From assembly GCA_009772935.1 (NCBI GenBank), contig WOUR01000024.1:62001-126000 (forward strand): 64,000 bases of DNA, given 5' to 3'. Below the pieces are notes generated by a model. The model worked only from the letters and a program-made list of their open reading frames with translations, made no database searches and was not told the DNA's origin. A program made the position numbers and the translations under genes. Each line of letters starts with the position of its first letter. Positions within the stretch are counted from its first letter, which is position 1. The DNA comes from Rhodospirillaceae bacterium (GTDB lineage: Bacteria > Pseudomonadota > Alphaproteobacteria > Reyranellales > Reyranellaceae). Shown piece after piece: positions 9,602 to 18,897 of the stretch.

Positions 9602-11095
9602 TCAGCGCTCGTAGTTCTCGGCGATGAGCCGGTCGAGCAGGCGCACGCCGAAGGCCGTCGCGCCCTTGGGCGTGGTGGTGTCGCCCTTGGCCGACCAGGC
9701 GACGCCCGCGATGTCGATATGTGCCCAGGCGACACCCTCCTGAACGAAGCGCTGCAGGAACTGCGCCGCCGTGATCGAGCCGCCGTCGCGCCCGCCGCCG
9801 ACATTCTTCATGTCGGCGATCTCCGAATCGATCAGCTTGTCGTACTTGGGTCCGAGCGGCATGCGCCACAGCTTCTCGCCGATTCCCGAGCCGGCCGCGC
9901 GCAGCCGGTTGGACAGTTCCGTGTCGTTGCAGAACAGCCCGGCGCGCTCGTGCCCCAGCGCGACGATGATCGCGCCGGTCAGCGTCGACAGCTCGACCAT
10001 CGCCTGCGGCTTGAACTTCTGCTGCGCGTACCACATGGCGTCGCACAGGATCAGGCGGCCTTCGGCGTCCGTGTTGATGACCTCGACCGTCTGGCCCGAC
10101 ATCGACTTCACGACGTCGCCGGGACGCTGGGCATTGCCGTCGGGCATGTTCTCGACGAGCGCACACACCGCCACGACGTTCGCCTTGGCCTTGCGGCCGG
10201 CGATCAGCTTCATGGCGCCGGTGACGGCGCCGGCGCCGCCCATGTCCCATTTCATGTCTTCCATGCCGGCGGCCGGCTTCAGCGAGATGCCGCCGGTATC
10301 GAAGCACACTCCCTTGCCGATCAGGGCGACGGGGGCCTGCCCCTTGGGACCGTTCATCCATTTCATGACCAGAAGCTGCGAGTCGCGCCCACTGCCCTGT
10401 CCGACGGCCAGCAGCGTCTCCATGCCGAGCCTCTTCATCTCGGCCTCGCCCAGGATCTCGACCTTCACGCCGAGCTTGGTGAGCTCCTTGGCGCGGCGCG
10501 CGAATTCCACCGGATAGAGAACGTTCGGCGGCTCGCTCACCAGATCGCGCGCGAGGAACACGGCGTCCACCACCGGCTCCAGCTGTCCGTAGGCCTTCCT
10601 GGCGTCGGCCGGTACGGCCAGGACGACCGAGAGGCGCTGAAGCGACAGCTTCTGCTCCGGCTTGTCCTTGGTCTTGTACTTGTCGAAACGGTAACTGCGC
10701 AGGCGGACGCCCAAGGCGATATGGGCAGCCAGCTCGGCCGGCGACAGGCGGCTCCCCTTGACCGGGTCGACAACCACGGTCACGGCGGTATGACCGGCGG
10801 CATTGGCCTCGGCCGCGACCACGCCGCCCAGTTCCTCGGCGGCCCTTGCATCAAGGTCCTGCCCCTTGCCAACGCCCAAAAGCAGTAGCCGTGCAATATC
10901 GCCGGACTGGCCGAGGACGGTCTGGGTCTGGCCCTTCGCTCCGGTGAAACGCCCGGCCTCCAGGGCGCGGGTAACGGCTCCCTCGGCCGCCGAGTCGACG
11001 GCTTCCGCCGTCGCGAGCAGCTGCTTCTCGGCTCCGACGAACACCGCAACATTGCCCGCAAAGGCCTTCGGAAAGGCCAAAAACTCAACTTTCAT
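9602..11095 (-). CDS. pepA: Leucyl aminopeptidase (M17)
   Basis: PepA is a cytosolic hexameric two-zinc aminopeptidase. The 497-residue protein has the poorly conserved N-terminal macro-like domain (about 1-170) and the catalytic domain. That domain carries GKGVCFDTGGISLKP with metal and catalytic Lys/Asp residues, MEDMKWDMGGAG, and the M17 signature NTDAEGRL. The start at 11095 (MKVEFLAF) has an AGGGGA element 6 bases before it. In many alphaproteobacteria pepA lies next to lptF; here the neighbour is instead a nucleotide-sugar dehydrogenase. Confidence 0.96.
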   Translation of the reverse strand: MKVEFLAFPKAFAGNVAVFVGAEKQLLATAEAVDSAAEGAVTRALEAGRFTGAKGQTQTVLGQSGDIARLLLLGVGKGQDLDARAAEELGGVVAAEANAAGHTAVTVVVDPVKGSRLSPAELAAHIALGVRLRSYRFDKYKTKDKPEQKLSLQRLSVVLAVPADARKAYGQLEPVVDAVFLARDLVSEPPNVLYPVEFARRAKELTKLGVKVEILGEAEMKRLGMETLLAVGQGSGRDSQLLVMKWMNGPKGQAPVALIGKGVCFDTGGISLKPAAGMEDMKWDMGGAGAVTGAMKLIAGRKAKANVVAVCALVENMPDGNAQRPGDVVKSMSGQTVEVINTDAEGRLILCDAMWYAQQKFKPQAMVELSTLTGAIIVALGHERAGLFCNDTELSNRLRAAGSGIGEKLWRMPLGPKYDKLIDSEIADMKNVGGGRDGGSITAAQFLQRFVQEGVAWAHIDIAGVAWSAKGDTTTPKGATAFGVRLLDRLIAENYER

Positions 11096-11245
11096 CCACA
11101 TCCCCTGCGCCTGGCGCGTGATTTGACCCGATATTTCGCCCCTGCGACGGGACCGCGCAAGCTGTGTTTGGCCGCCGCGCCCCTGCAAAATCGGGGTGGC
11201 ATCGGGACGCAAGCGCCAGTATCAGTACCGGCCCTCAAAACGGAC

Positions 11246-12583
11246 ATGGAAATGACCACAGGAACTCTGCCTCGCGTCTCGGTCGTCGGTCTCGGCAAGC
11301 TCGGCGCGCCTCTCGCCGCTGTTCTCGCCAGCCGCGGCTTCACCGTCATCGGCCTGGATGTGAACAAGACGCTGGTCGACTCGATGAATGCCGGCAAGAT
11401 GCCGATCGTCGAGCCGCAGCTCAACGAGCTGATCGCCGCCAACAAGGAGCGCGTGTCGGCAACCATGGACGCCAACGAGGCGATCCAGAAGAGCGACGCC
11501 AGCTTCGTGATCGTCCCGACCCCGTCGGACAGCACTGGCTTCTTCTCGAACCGTTTCGTGCTCCAGGCCATGGAGACGCTCGGCAAGGCCCTGAAGAACA
11601 AGCAGGGCTATCACATGGTCGTCATCACCAGCACCGTGATGCCCGGCACCACCGGCACGGAGATCAAGGACGCGCTCGAGGCCGCCTCCGGCCGCAAGGT
11701 CGGTCCCGACCTCGGCCTTTGCTACAACCCGGAATTCATCGCCCTGGGCAGCGTCGTGCGCGACATGCTGTTCCCCGACTCGATCCTGATCGGCGAGAGC
11801 GATGCCAAGGCCGGCGACATGCTGCAGACCATCTACCTGCAGATGTGCGAGAAGAAGCCGCCGGTGCAGCGCATGAACTTCGTCAACGCCGAGCTCACCA
11901 AGATCTCGGTGAACACCTACGTCACCACCAAGATCTCCTACGCCAACATGCTGGCCGATATCTGCGACCGCATCCCCGGCGCCGACGTCGACGCGGTGAC
12001 CAAGGCGCTGGGCGCCGACACCCGCATCGGCGCGAAGTACCTCAAGGGCGCGATGGGATACGGCGGCCCCTGCTTCCCGCGCGACAACGTGGCCTTCGCC
12101 GCCTTCGCCCGCAAGATCGGGGCGCGCGCCGACGTGGCCGAAGCGACCGATCGCATCAACAACTTCCAGGTCGAGCGCCTTTCCGCCCTCGTCTCGAAGT
12201 TTGCCAAGGCCGGCACGCGCATCGCCATCCTCGGCCTCTCCTACAAGCCGCACACGCCGGTGGTCGAAGAGAGCCACAGCGTGAAGCTCGCCGCCAAGCT
12301 CGCCGACGCAGGCTACGTCGTCACGGTGCACGACCCCCTGGCCCAGGATGCGGCGCTGGCCGTGCTGGGCGACAAGGTGGTCGGCGCCTCTTCGATCGAG
12401 GGCGCCGTGCGCGAGTGCGACCTGCTGATCGTCGCGACCGGATGGCCACAGTACAAGGAACTCGACCCGGCATGGTGCAGACGAACCGGCCAGCGCCTGA
12501 CCGTGCTGGACCTGTGGCGTACCCTTCCCGTCGACAAGTTCGAGGAAGTCGCCGACCTGCTCTATCTCGGATCGGGTCGGTAG
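11246..12583 (+). CDS. Nucleotide-sugar dehydrogenase (UDP-glucose/GDP-mannose dehydrogenase family)
   Basis: This cytosolic enzyme oxidises the C6 alcohol of a nucleotide sugar to the uronic acid with two NAD+. The 445-residue protein has an N-terminal NAD-binding motif VVGLGKLGAPLA, a central domain and a C-terminal UDP-binding domain (ILGLSYKPHTPVVEES). The catalytic cysteine is in GYGGPCFPRDN (near residue 270). Whether the substrate is UDP-glucose, UDP-ManNAc or another sugar cannot be decided. Start choice: ATG at 11246, or six bases later at 11252. It opens the glycan island and is followed by a terminator. Confidence 0.85.
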   Translation: MEMTTGTLPRVSVVGLGKLGAPLAAVLASRGFTVIGLDVNKTLVDSMNAGKMPIVEPQLNELIAANKERVSATMDANEAIQKSDASFVIVPTPSDSTGFFSNRFVLQAMETLGKALKNKQGYHMVVITSTVMPGTTGTEIKDALEAASGRKVGPDLGLCYNPEFIALGSVVRDMLFPDSILIGESDAKAGDMLQTIYLQMCEKKPPVQRMNFVNAELTKISVNTYVTTKISYANMLADICDRIPGADVDAVTKALGADTRIGAKYLKGAMGYGGPCFPRDNVAFAAFARKIGARADVAEATDRINNFQVERLSALVSKFAKAGTRIAILGLSYKPHTPVVEESHSVKLAAKLADAGYVVTVHDPLAQDAALAVLGDKVVGASSIEGAVRECDLLIVATGWPQYKELDPAWCRRTGQRLTVLDLWRTLPVDKFEEVADLLYLGSGR

Positions 12584-12609
12584 GGCCGTTTCCCGGCATC
12601 ACCCGGACT

Positions 12610-12636
12610 AAAAAGCCCGCTTCGTGCGGGCTTTTT
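12610..12636. terminator. Bidirectional rho-independent terminator
   Basis: A 6-bp GC stem (gcccgc / gcgggc) with loop ttcgt is flanked by five A and five T, so it works on both strands. It separates the nucleotide-sugar dehydrogenase from the convergent glycosyltransferase gene. Confidence 0.92.
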
Positions 12637-12650
12637 CATGTCACGACCGG

Positions 12651-14228
12651 TTAGATCGCGCGGCGTCCCCGGAAGCGAAGCACCTTGCCGCGCAGGCTCG
12701 GATCGTTCCGAGGCAATCCCGCGAGGACCTGGCTGCAGAACGGGTTGATGTTGGCGCCGACATAGTCCGTGAAGAGTGGCCAGAACTTGTTGTAGATCAC
12801 GTTCACACCGACGAAGCGGCGCGGAGTCCGGCGCCCCGGGGGCCGCGTTTCGGCCTCCGTCGAAGTCGCCTGCTTGAAGAGCTTCGTCACCATCCGGAGG
12901 CGCTTGACGTCCAGCGGTCCGGCCTGACGTCCGATCCGGATCGGCTCATCCGCATGCTGTGTGGCCAGGCCGAACTCGAAAATGAACATCTCCGCCCTCG
13001 GCAGCAGGTCTTCGAAGGCGCCTCTTTCCTCGCCTTCCAGATCCGACGGAAGCCCTTCGCATTCGTTCGGCACCAGGACCGGCCCCGTGAATCCCATGGC
13101 CCGCCAGCTCGTCAGGAACCGCTCGACGAACTCGCCGCGGGTTCCCACGAGCATCACCGACGTCGAGCGCGGGTAGGTCAGCATCTGATCGGCCACGAAC
13201 GGCAAGGTGTGGTCGATGTCGTAGGTAAGATCGTCGTAGAGATACCATTCGAGGCTGGTCGACGTGTATGGCACCGTGGCGGGCTTCAGGGCCGCATCGA
13301 GACCCGCGGTGAAGCGCTGGTAGGAAGTCTCGCGGTCCAGCCGCACTTCCTCGATCTCGACGTCCGGCCAGCCCCAGCTGTCGGCCTGCGCCGGCACATA
13401 GGGGCTCGACACGTTCCAGATGTACTGGTCCTGGTCGTTCATCCGGGTCTGCCGGCCCTTGTTGTTGGCGGCGGCCACCCGGGTATGATCGCAGTGATAG
13501 CCGAACAGCTTGTCGATCAGCGTATCGACCCGTCCCCGGTAGAGGGCGAGACGAGCCGCCAGATTCGAATCGCAATGCCAGCCCAGCAGCATCGATTCGT
13601 CGAAGCCGTGGATGGCGAACATGTCCTCGCGCAGGGCGGCCTGGAAGTCGCCCAGGGCGTCGTACTTCATGGGCATGAAATTGTGGACGACCTGGTTGAG
13701 GTGATACCGCACCGACCAGTCGCGCAACTTGGCGAGGTTGCCGGCGGGGTCGCGGCGATCGAAGGCCGCCTCCCAGAGCATCTCCGGCAGTTCGAAGCGC
13801 GGGATCTGGTAGAAGCCGTCCGGAACGGCGCCCAGGATATCGCTGAGCGATTCGCCCTCGGTGCGCGAAACCAGGAGCATGTCGGTGTTCGTATAGAGGA
13901 TCCAGCGGTTCCTCGGGTTCGAGCGGCGCAACGCCACGTTGCGAGACTGGGCCTCCAGCGCCACGAGGTGGGTCTTCGACTTCAGATGCGCATGCTGCTC
14001 GGGGCGAATCCGCAGGATCCGCAGCACCTGCTTCGCCTTCTCCGTCAGCGTATCGTGAATCGCCTCCGGAAACGTCGGATGATCGTCGGGCGTGTTGTAG
14101 TCAACGAAGAGAATCTCGTCGTCCGGATCCGACATCACTTCGGCGAGGGCATTGAAGCTGATGGCCGCCCGCTTGTGCAGGTTGTAGCCGTGCGTGTCGT
14201 TACGGCCATAGATGATGACGGAAAACAT
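12651..14228 (-). CDS. GT-A-fold glycosyltransferase-like protein
   Basis: The 525-residue protein starts SVIIYGRNDTHGYNLHKRA, a GT2-like nucleotide-binding opening. It then has EILFVDYNTPDD and, near residue 114, LYTNTDMLL, a DxD-like metal/sugar-nucleotide motif. No membrane segment is seen, so it should act on the cytosolic face. The C-terminal ~200 residues have no motif I recognise. Donor and acceptor are unknown. A GAGG ribosome-binding site precedes the ATG. It sits 25 bases downstream of the corrected end of the TPR gene and is probably its operon partner. The plus-strand open frame over it is a shadow. Confidence 0.65.
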   Translation of the reverse strand: MFSVIIYGRNDTHGYNLHKRAAISFNALAEVMSDPDDEILFVDYNTPDDHPTFPEAIHDTLTEKAKQVLRILRIRPEQHAHLKSKTHLVALEAQSRNVALRRSNPRNRWILYTNTDMLLVSRTEGESLSDILGAVPDGFYQIPRFELPEMLWEAAFDRRDPAGNLAKLRDWSVRYHLNQVVHNFMPMKYDALGDFQAALREDMFAIHGFDESMLLGWHCDSNLAARLALYRGRVDTLIDKLFGYHCDHTRVAAANNKGRQTRMNDQDQYIWNVSSPYVPAQADSWGWPDVEIEEVRLDRETSYQRFTAGLDAALKPATVPYTSTSLEWYLYDDLTYDIDHTLPFVADQMLTYPRSTSVMLVGTRGEFVERFLTSWRAMGFTGPVLVPNECEGLPSDLEGEERGAFEDLLPRAEMFIFEFGLATQHADEPIRIGRQAGPLDVKRLRMVTKLFKQATSTEAETRPPGRRTPRRFVGVNVIYNKFWPLFTDYVGANINPFCSQVLAGLPRNDPSLRGKVLRFRGRRAI

Positions 14229-14253
14229 GGAACCTCGCGTGACGGGCGATCAG

Positions 14254-15334
14254 TCAGGAAGCAGAACGCGACAGCTCATTGCGGGCCGCTGCATGCTCGA
14301 CGAGGGTCGGCACGCCCTGGTCGACCACCTGCTGCCAATACGAGCGGGCGGCAGACGGATCCGCGGCATGGGCTGCGACGCCGAGTTGGAACAGCGCCTC
14401 GGCACGGCGGCCGGCCGTGTCGGCCCGGGCGCATCAGAGACGCGACCCAGGAGTCGCCCTCGACTGTGCCCTTGTCGGACAGCGGCCGCCCAAGACGGAG
14501 CAATGCAGTACGCAGGTACAAGGTCCAGTAAGGATCGCGGCCGTCGTTGCCGGCCATCGTCTCGAGGTGCGGCAGCGCAACGACGTAGCCCGCGAGACGC
14601 AAGGCAACATAGGCACTGGCGGCGGGGCGGCCACCCAGCAGCTCGAGCTGATGCCGCCAGTCCGCATTGGCCTGGTCGATATGCCCCAGCGCCATGTGGG
14701 CGATGCCGCGCGCATTCAGTGAATCGGGATCCTTCGGCCGCGCGGAAATGACCCGGTCGAGGACTTCTATGGCGGCGGCGTAGCGGCCGCGAGCGGAAAG
14801 GGCTTCTCCCTTCAGAGCCAAGGCGTCCAGCGACTCGGGCTGAAGCTTCAGCGCGCGTTCGTAGTCGGCCAATGCCATCTCGGGCTGCCCGTCGGCCAGA
14901 TAGGCGTTTCCTCGCGCGAGATGCGGCAGGGCAAACTTTCTGAGGGACTTCAGAACCCTCGTATAGGCGACGATCTCCGCTGTGTGCGCGCCCTGCTGGC
15001 GCAGCACGAAATGGCGATCGGGCGCGCCTGGCCGCCCCGTCTGCCGGAGCCGGCGGGCTTCCTCGTACCTCGCCGCGGCCGTGGCAACGTCACCGCTCAT
15101 GTCGAGAGCTTCGCCTTCGGCCTCGAGAGCGTCCGAAAATCCCGGCGCAATCTCACTCGCCTGCCTGAGCAAGCGGATGGCCGTCTCGCCATCGCCCATG
15201 CGAAAAAGGGCCTTCGCGCGCAAAAAGAGTTGTTCCGCTTCGCCGCCGTTGCGGCCAGGTACCCACTCGTCCGCGGTACGCCGTCGCCGCGTGCTCAGCG
15301 CCCCTCGCAGGCTTCCCGACAAGCGCAGCAACAT
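14254..15334 (-). pseudogene. TPR-repeat protein with an apparent frameshift
   Basis: Residues from MLLRLSGSLRGAL (ATG at 15334) onward give several TPR-like helical pairs, for example AEQLFLRAKALFRMGDGETA and ALADYERALKLQPESLDA. The frame is good up to SWVASLM near 14435, then turns into arginine- and proline-rich junk. In the neighbouring minus frame the sequence resumes as a convincing TPR tail (RRAEALFQLGVAAHAADPSA) and stops at 14254, 25 bases before the glycosyltransferase start. A one- or two-base indel in the run gcgcccgggcc at about 14420-14435 explains this. It may be a sequencing error or a real lesion. Intact TPR proteins of this kind scaffold other proteins; no enzymatic role is implied. 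Confidence 0.6.
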
Positions 15335-15684
15335 CCCTGAGTTACTCACACAATTGCTCCTGCAGGCACGAGATCTGGCAAACCGCCACCGGTCGGGAAC
15401 TTTCCTGCCCGAAGCGAGACGCAGACCTGTCAAAACGCTCCGATTGGTCGCCAAACCGCCCTTTGAGCCTGTCCCGCTAACTTAGCGTCGCAGGAACGTC
15501 AAGGCGCCCGACTCGCCCACGAGGCCCGTCGGCAGAGGGTGCTTTATCGCCGGAACTTCCCGAATTGACGGAATTCTACCGCATCGATAACAAACCGGAC
15601 ATGAGAGCGCGGCATTGGCAGCATCCGTGGCGGGACGCCCCGGATGTGCAGAGGCCGGAACCGGCCGATTAGGTGTTTTGTCGA
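15335..15684. other. Divergent intergenic region (350 bp)
   Basis: This lies between the divergent TPR and glycosyltransferase genes. It should contain both promoters. I see no convincing -35/-10 pair, no RNA gene, no credible small ORF and no repeat. An AGGTG element about ten bases before the ATG at 15685 is the only start-related signal. Confidence 0.5.
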
Positions 15685-16746
15685 ATGGTTGTCTCGCCCT
15701 ATCTCAGCATCGTCGGATGGGCCCGAAACGACGGGTACATGGACGGCTATGTAAACCGGATAAGCCGCGCTCTGGGCTTTCTGGTGCGCCAGCTCGATCG
15801 CCATCGAATTCCATCGGAGATTGTCATCGTCGAGTGGAATCCGCCGGCGGATCGACCGCTCTTATCCGAAGTTGTCGTCGTCGAGGGTCCGCACTCCCAC
15901 GTAACCGTGCGCTTCATCGCCGTCGAGGAACGGTACCATCGGGGCCCGGTCGGCTGGCAAACACGCGGCATGCACGGAAACAATGCCGTGAACGTCGGGT
16001 TTCGGCGCGCTCGTGGAAGGTTCGTGACGCCCAAGGCGCTCGACACTTACTATTCCGAAGCGCTCGTGCGCGCGATTGCCGGCATGAACCTGGATGAACA
16101 GGCAGTGTATCGCTGCGACCGGCTGGACGTCCGCCCCGACGAGGGGTGGCTCGAAAAGCCCGACGAACTGCTCCTCGAGGAGCTGGCCGAGCATGTCGTG
16201 GTTCGCAACGATCGCCTGACTCACAGTGTCGACTGGAAAATTCGGGATCTCCATACCAACGCCTGTGGCGACTTCATGCTCATGTCGACGAAGTTCTGGC
16301 AGGCGATCAGGGGGTGCGCCAGGGACCCCACCGTCCTTTGCCTGGACGCGGACTCCATCGCGCTCCATGCCGCTGCGGCGCATGGCGCCCAGGAAGTCTG
16401 CTGGCAGGATGGACGCAACGTCTTCAAAATCCAGCATGCGAATACCCACCTGCAACGAACCACGACCGTCTGGAAAGACTGGCAATTGCGCCTCGACCAC
16501 TACCTCATCGGAAAGAACCGTCGGGAGCTGGCGATGAACCTGCGGATTTGGCTCGACTACCCGCGCCGCCGCGTACGCGGGGTCGAAGACATCCTGGCGC
16601 CTTCGATCGAGCGCAATTTCGTGGCCAAGGCGGCCCGCTACGCCCGCAATGACACGTCCCTGGTCACGAACTCCCCCGACTGGGGGCTGGCAAACGAGAA
16701 GCTGCCCGAAAAGATCGTCTTGCGGGCGGACTGGGACATCGCATGA
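15685..16746 (+). CDS. GT-A-fold glycosyltransferase-like protein
   Basis: This 353-residue protein starts SPYLSIVGWARNDGYMDGY, close in pattern to the opening of the glycosyltransferase near 13.5 kb. It continues with strand-like segments (IPSEIVIVEWNPP) and NVGFRRARGRFV. A canonical DxD is not obvious; LCLDADSIAL near residue 220 is one candidate. No signal peptide or membrane segment is seen. The ATG at 15685 was preferred to the GTG at 15673. Its stop overlaps the start of the HddC-GmhB gene by four bases (ATGA), so the two are translationally coupled. That suggests it may transfer the sugar made by that enzyme; this is inference. Confidence 0.6.
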   Translation: MVVSPYLSIVGWARNDGYMDGYVNRISRALGFLVRQLDRHRIPSEIVIVEWNPPADRPLLSEVVVVEGPHSHVTVRFIAVEERYHRGPVGWQTRGMHGNNAVNVGFRRARGRFVTPKALDTYYSEALVRAIAGMNLDEQAVYRCDRLDVRPDEGWLEKPDELLLEELAEHVVVRNDRLTHSVDWKIRDLHTNACGDFMLMSTKFWQAIRGCARDPTVLCLDADSIALHAAAAHGAQEVCWQDGRNVFKIQHANTHLQRTTTVWKDWQLRLDHYLIGKNRRELAMNLRIWLDYPRRRVRGVEDILAPSIERNFVAKAARYARNDTSLVTNSPDWGLANEKLPEKIVLRADWDIA

Positions 16747-17960
16747 CGCTTCGGCAGGCTGTCTGCCTCGTCGGTGGCCGGGGTACGCGTCTGGGCGCGC
16801 TGACCGATACCATGCCGAAGCCGCTCCTCTCGGTCGGCGGCCGGCCCTTCGTCGAGTATCTCATCCACGAGGCGCGGCGTTTCGGGCTCGAGCGACTGCT
16901 CCTGCTCGCGGGCCACGAGGCCGGCAAGGTCCTGCAGGCCTATGCCAACCGCCGCTTCGGAGACCTGTCGGTCGAGGTGCGCGTCGAAGACCGGCCGGCC
17001 GGTACGGCCGGCGCCCTCGCGGTCGCTTGCGATGTGCTCGACGACACGTTCCTGCTCCTGAACGGCGATTCCTTCTTCGACTTCAATTGGCTCTCGCTGG
17101 TCCCTGCCCTCGCAAGCGACGACTGGACGATGCATGCCGCCCTGGCGCAGGGCGTGCGCGGCGGGCGCTACGGCCGCGTCGAGCTCGACGGAAACCGCAT
17201 CTCGCGTTTCCTGCCCAAGGGAGAGAGCGATCTCCCCATCAATGCCGGCATCTATCTCGTGCGTCGCCGGTTGCTGGAGCGGATCCGGTCGGTGCCCTGT
17301 TCGCTCGAGAACGACGTTCTGCCGGCACTCGCGGCCGAAGGGGTGTTGCTCGGACGGGCGGCCGAAGGTGCCTTCATCGACATCGGCATACCGGACGACT
17401 TCGAGCGCGCACAAATTCTCCTGCCGACGTTCCTGCGCCGGCCCGCCGCCTTCCTCGACCGCGACGGGGTGCTGAATCACGACGACAACTACGTGCACAG
17501 GCCCGATCAGATGCGCTGGATCGAGGACGCGGCCGCGGCTGTGCGCTGGCTGAACGATGCTGGCTACTACGTCTTCGTCGTGACCAACCAGGCAGGCGTG
17601 GCGCGCGGCTACTACGGCGAGTCGGAGGTGCGGGCGCTGCACGGCTGGATGCAGGCAGAACTCCGCCGCGTCGGGGCCCATGTCGACGCCTTCGAATACT
17701 GCCCCTTCCATCCGGAAGGCAGCGTCGAGGCCTACCGTCGCGTCTCCGACCTCCGCAAGCCGGGCCCCGGCATGCTCCTGAAGATCCGCGAGACCTGGGA
17801 CATCGACGCCGGCGCTTCCTTCATGGTCGGCGACAGGGATATAGACATGCAGGCAGCCCGGGCGGCCGGGCTGCCCGGCCATCTCTTCAGGGGCGGAAGC
17901 CTGCTCGAATTCGTCAGGACGCTCGCGCCGGCGCGACGAAGAATTCCCGTCTCCGGTTGA
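16743..17960 (+). CDS. Fused sugar-1-phosphate nucleotidyltransferase (HddC-like) and HAD phosphatase (GmhB-like)
   Basis: Residues 1-230 form an NTP-transferase domain with LVGGRGTRLG, PKPLL (Lys26) and LLNGDS (Asp109), as in heptose-1-phosphate guanylyltransferase. Residues 235-395 form a HAD-IIIA phosphatase of the GmhB type. Its nucleophile pair is Asp239/Asp241 in FLDRDGVLN, followed by VVTNQAGVARG and MVGDRDIDMQAA. Together they could dephosphorylate heptose-1,7-bisphosphate and make GDP-heptose. The GmhB zinc loop is eroded: Cys320 remains, but the residues matching E. coli C107 and C109 are Ser335 and Leu337, and the first His of CPHH is Phe. The last 47 bases overlap the convergent aldo/keto reductase gene. 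Confidence 0.82.
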   Translation: MTLRQAVCLVGGRGTRLGALTDTMPKPLLSVGGRPFVEYLIHEARRFGLERLLLLAGHEAGKVLQAYANRRFGDLSVEVRVEDRPAGTAGALAVACDVLDDTFLLLNGDSFFDFNWLSLVPALASDDWTMHAALAQGVRGGRYGRVELDGNRISRFLPKGESDLPINAGIYLVRRRLLERIRSVPCSLENDVLPALAAEGVLLGRAAEGAFIDIGIPDDFERAQILLPTFLRRPAAFLDRDGVLNHDDNYVHRPDQMRWIEDAAAAVRWLNDAGYYVFVVTNQAGVARGYYGESEVRALHGWMQAELRRVGAHVDAFEYCPFHPEGSVEAYRRVSDLRKPGPGMLLKIRETWDIDAGASFMVGDRDIDMQAARAAGLPGHLFRGGSLLEFVRTLAPARRRIPVSG

Positions 17961-18888
17961 TCTCCAGAACGGCCTCGACGGACGCGGCCGGGAGCGGGCC
18001 CAGCGCGCCCGCCCGCGCATTGGCCTCCGCCTCGCCGGGCCGCAGGATGCCCGGGATCGTCGAGGTGACGGCCGGGAAGGACAGGCAGAAGCGCAGGGCC
18101 GCCAGCACGCCCTCCTCGCCGGGCGCCGCGCCCACGGCCTGCAGAAGGTCTGCCGCGCCATCGATCCAGTTGTCGAGCTGCACGCGCGACCATCCCAGAC
18201 GGTGGTCGCCCGGCGGAAAGATCGCGGTCCGGCCGATCGTCCCCGAGAGGAAGCCGAAGCAGAGCGGCGTGCGCGCGATGAATCCGGCCTCCCGGGTCGT
18301 GACCTCGTCCAGCAGGCCCGAGGTCAGCGCCCGCACGTCCATCATGTTGAAGTTGGCCTGGATCAGCGGTGCCTCGGCCACACAGAGCGCTTCGAGCGCC
18401 ATCTGCGGGCTCTTGGCCGACACGCCCCAGCTCCGGATCTTGCCTTCGCTGACAAGGTCCGAGAGCACCAGCCTGGCCTCCGGTCGGGCCAGCACCTCGG
18501 ACGGCGGATTGTGGAGCTGCAGAACATCGATATGGCCCGTGCGGAGGCGGCGCAGGCTCGCCTCGACGGAGCGGCGAATGGCTGCCGGCGAAAAATCGGC
18601 CGGCCGTGCCCAGTCCTCGTAGCCTGCCTTGGTCGCGACCACCGCCCCGTGACGGCGTCCGGCAAGCGCCCGGCCGATCAGCTCCTCGCTATGGCCGGCG
18701 CCGTAGGCGGGCGACGTGTCGATGAAGGTGATGCCGCAGTCGAGTGCCCGCGCCAGCGCGGCCAGCGAAACCCTGTCGTCGGTGTCGCCATAGGACGTCT
18801 CGCCGATGCTGCGGCCTCCGATGCCCCAGGCGCCGAAACCGATTTCCGAGACGACGAGCCCCGTCGAGCCCAGCTTACGATCGCGCAT
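17914..18888 (-). CDS. Aldo/keto reductase
   Basis: This 324-residue TIM-barrel NADPH reductase has a complete catalytic tetrad: Asp57 and Tyr62 in IDTSPAYG, Lys87 in ATKAG and His126 in LQLHNP. It opens with the AKR pattern KLGSTGLVVSEIGFGAWGIG. It begins 9 bases after the radical SAM gene, so both are in one transcript and it is the last gene of the island's main minus operon. That context suggests reduction of a keto group on a nucleotide sugar, but AKRs are versatile and this is inference. Confidence 0.88.
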   Translation of the reverse strand: MRDRKLGSTGLVVSEIGFGAWGIGGRSIGETSYGDTDDRVSLAALARALDCGITFIDTSPAYGAGHSEELIGRALAGRRHGAVVATKAGYEDWARPADFSPAAIRRSVEASLRRLRTGHIDVLQLHNPPSEVLARPEARLVLSDLVSEGKIRSWGVSAKSPQMALEALCVAEAPLIQANFNMMDVRALTSGLLDEVTTREAGFIARTPLCFGFLSGTIGRTAIFPPGDHRLGWSRVQLDNWIDGAADLLQAVGAAPGEEGVLAALRFCLSFPAVTSTIPGILRPGEAEANARAGALGPLPAASVEAVLEINRRREFFVAPARAS

Positions 18889-18897
18889 CGGTCACGA

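Noticed and set aside
12624..14531. 635-codon plus-strand open frame
   Set aside because: Antisense shadow of the glycosyltransferase gene, with no domain and no ribosome-binding site.
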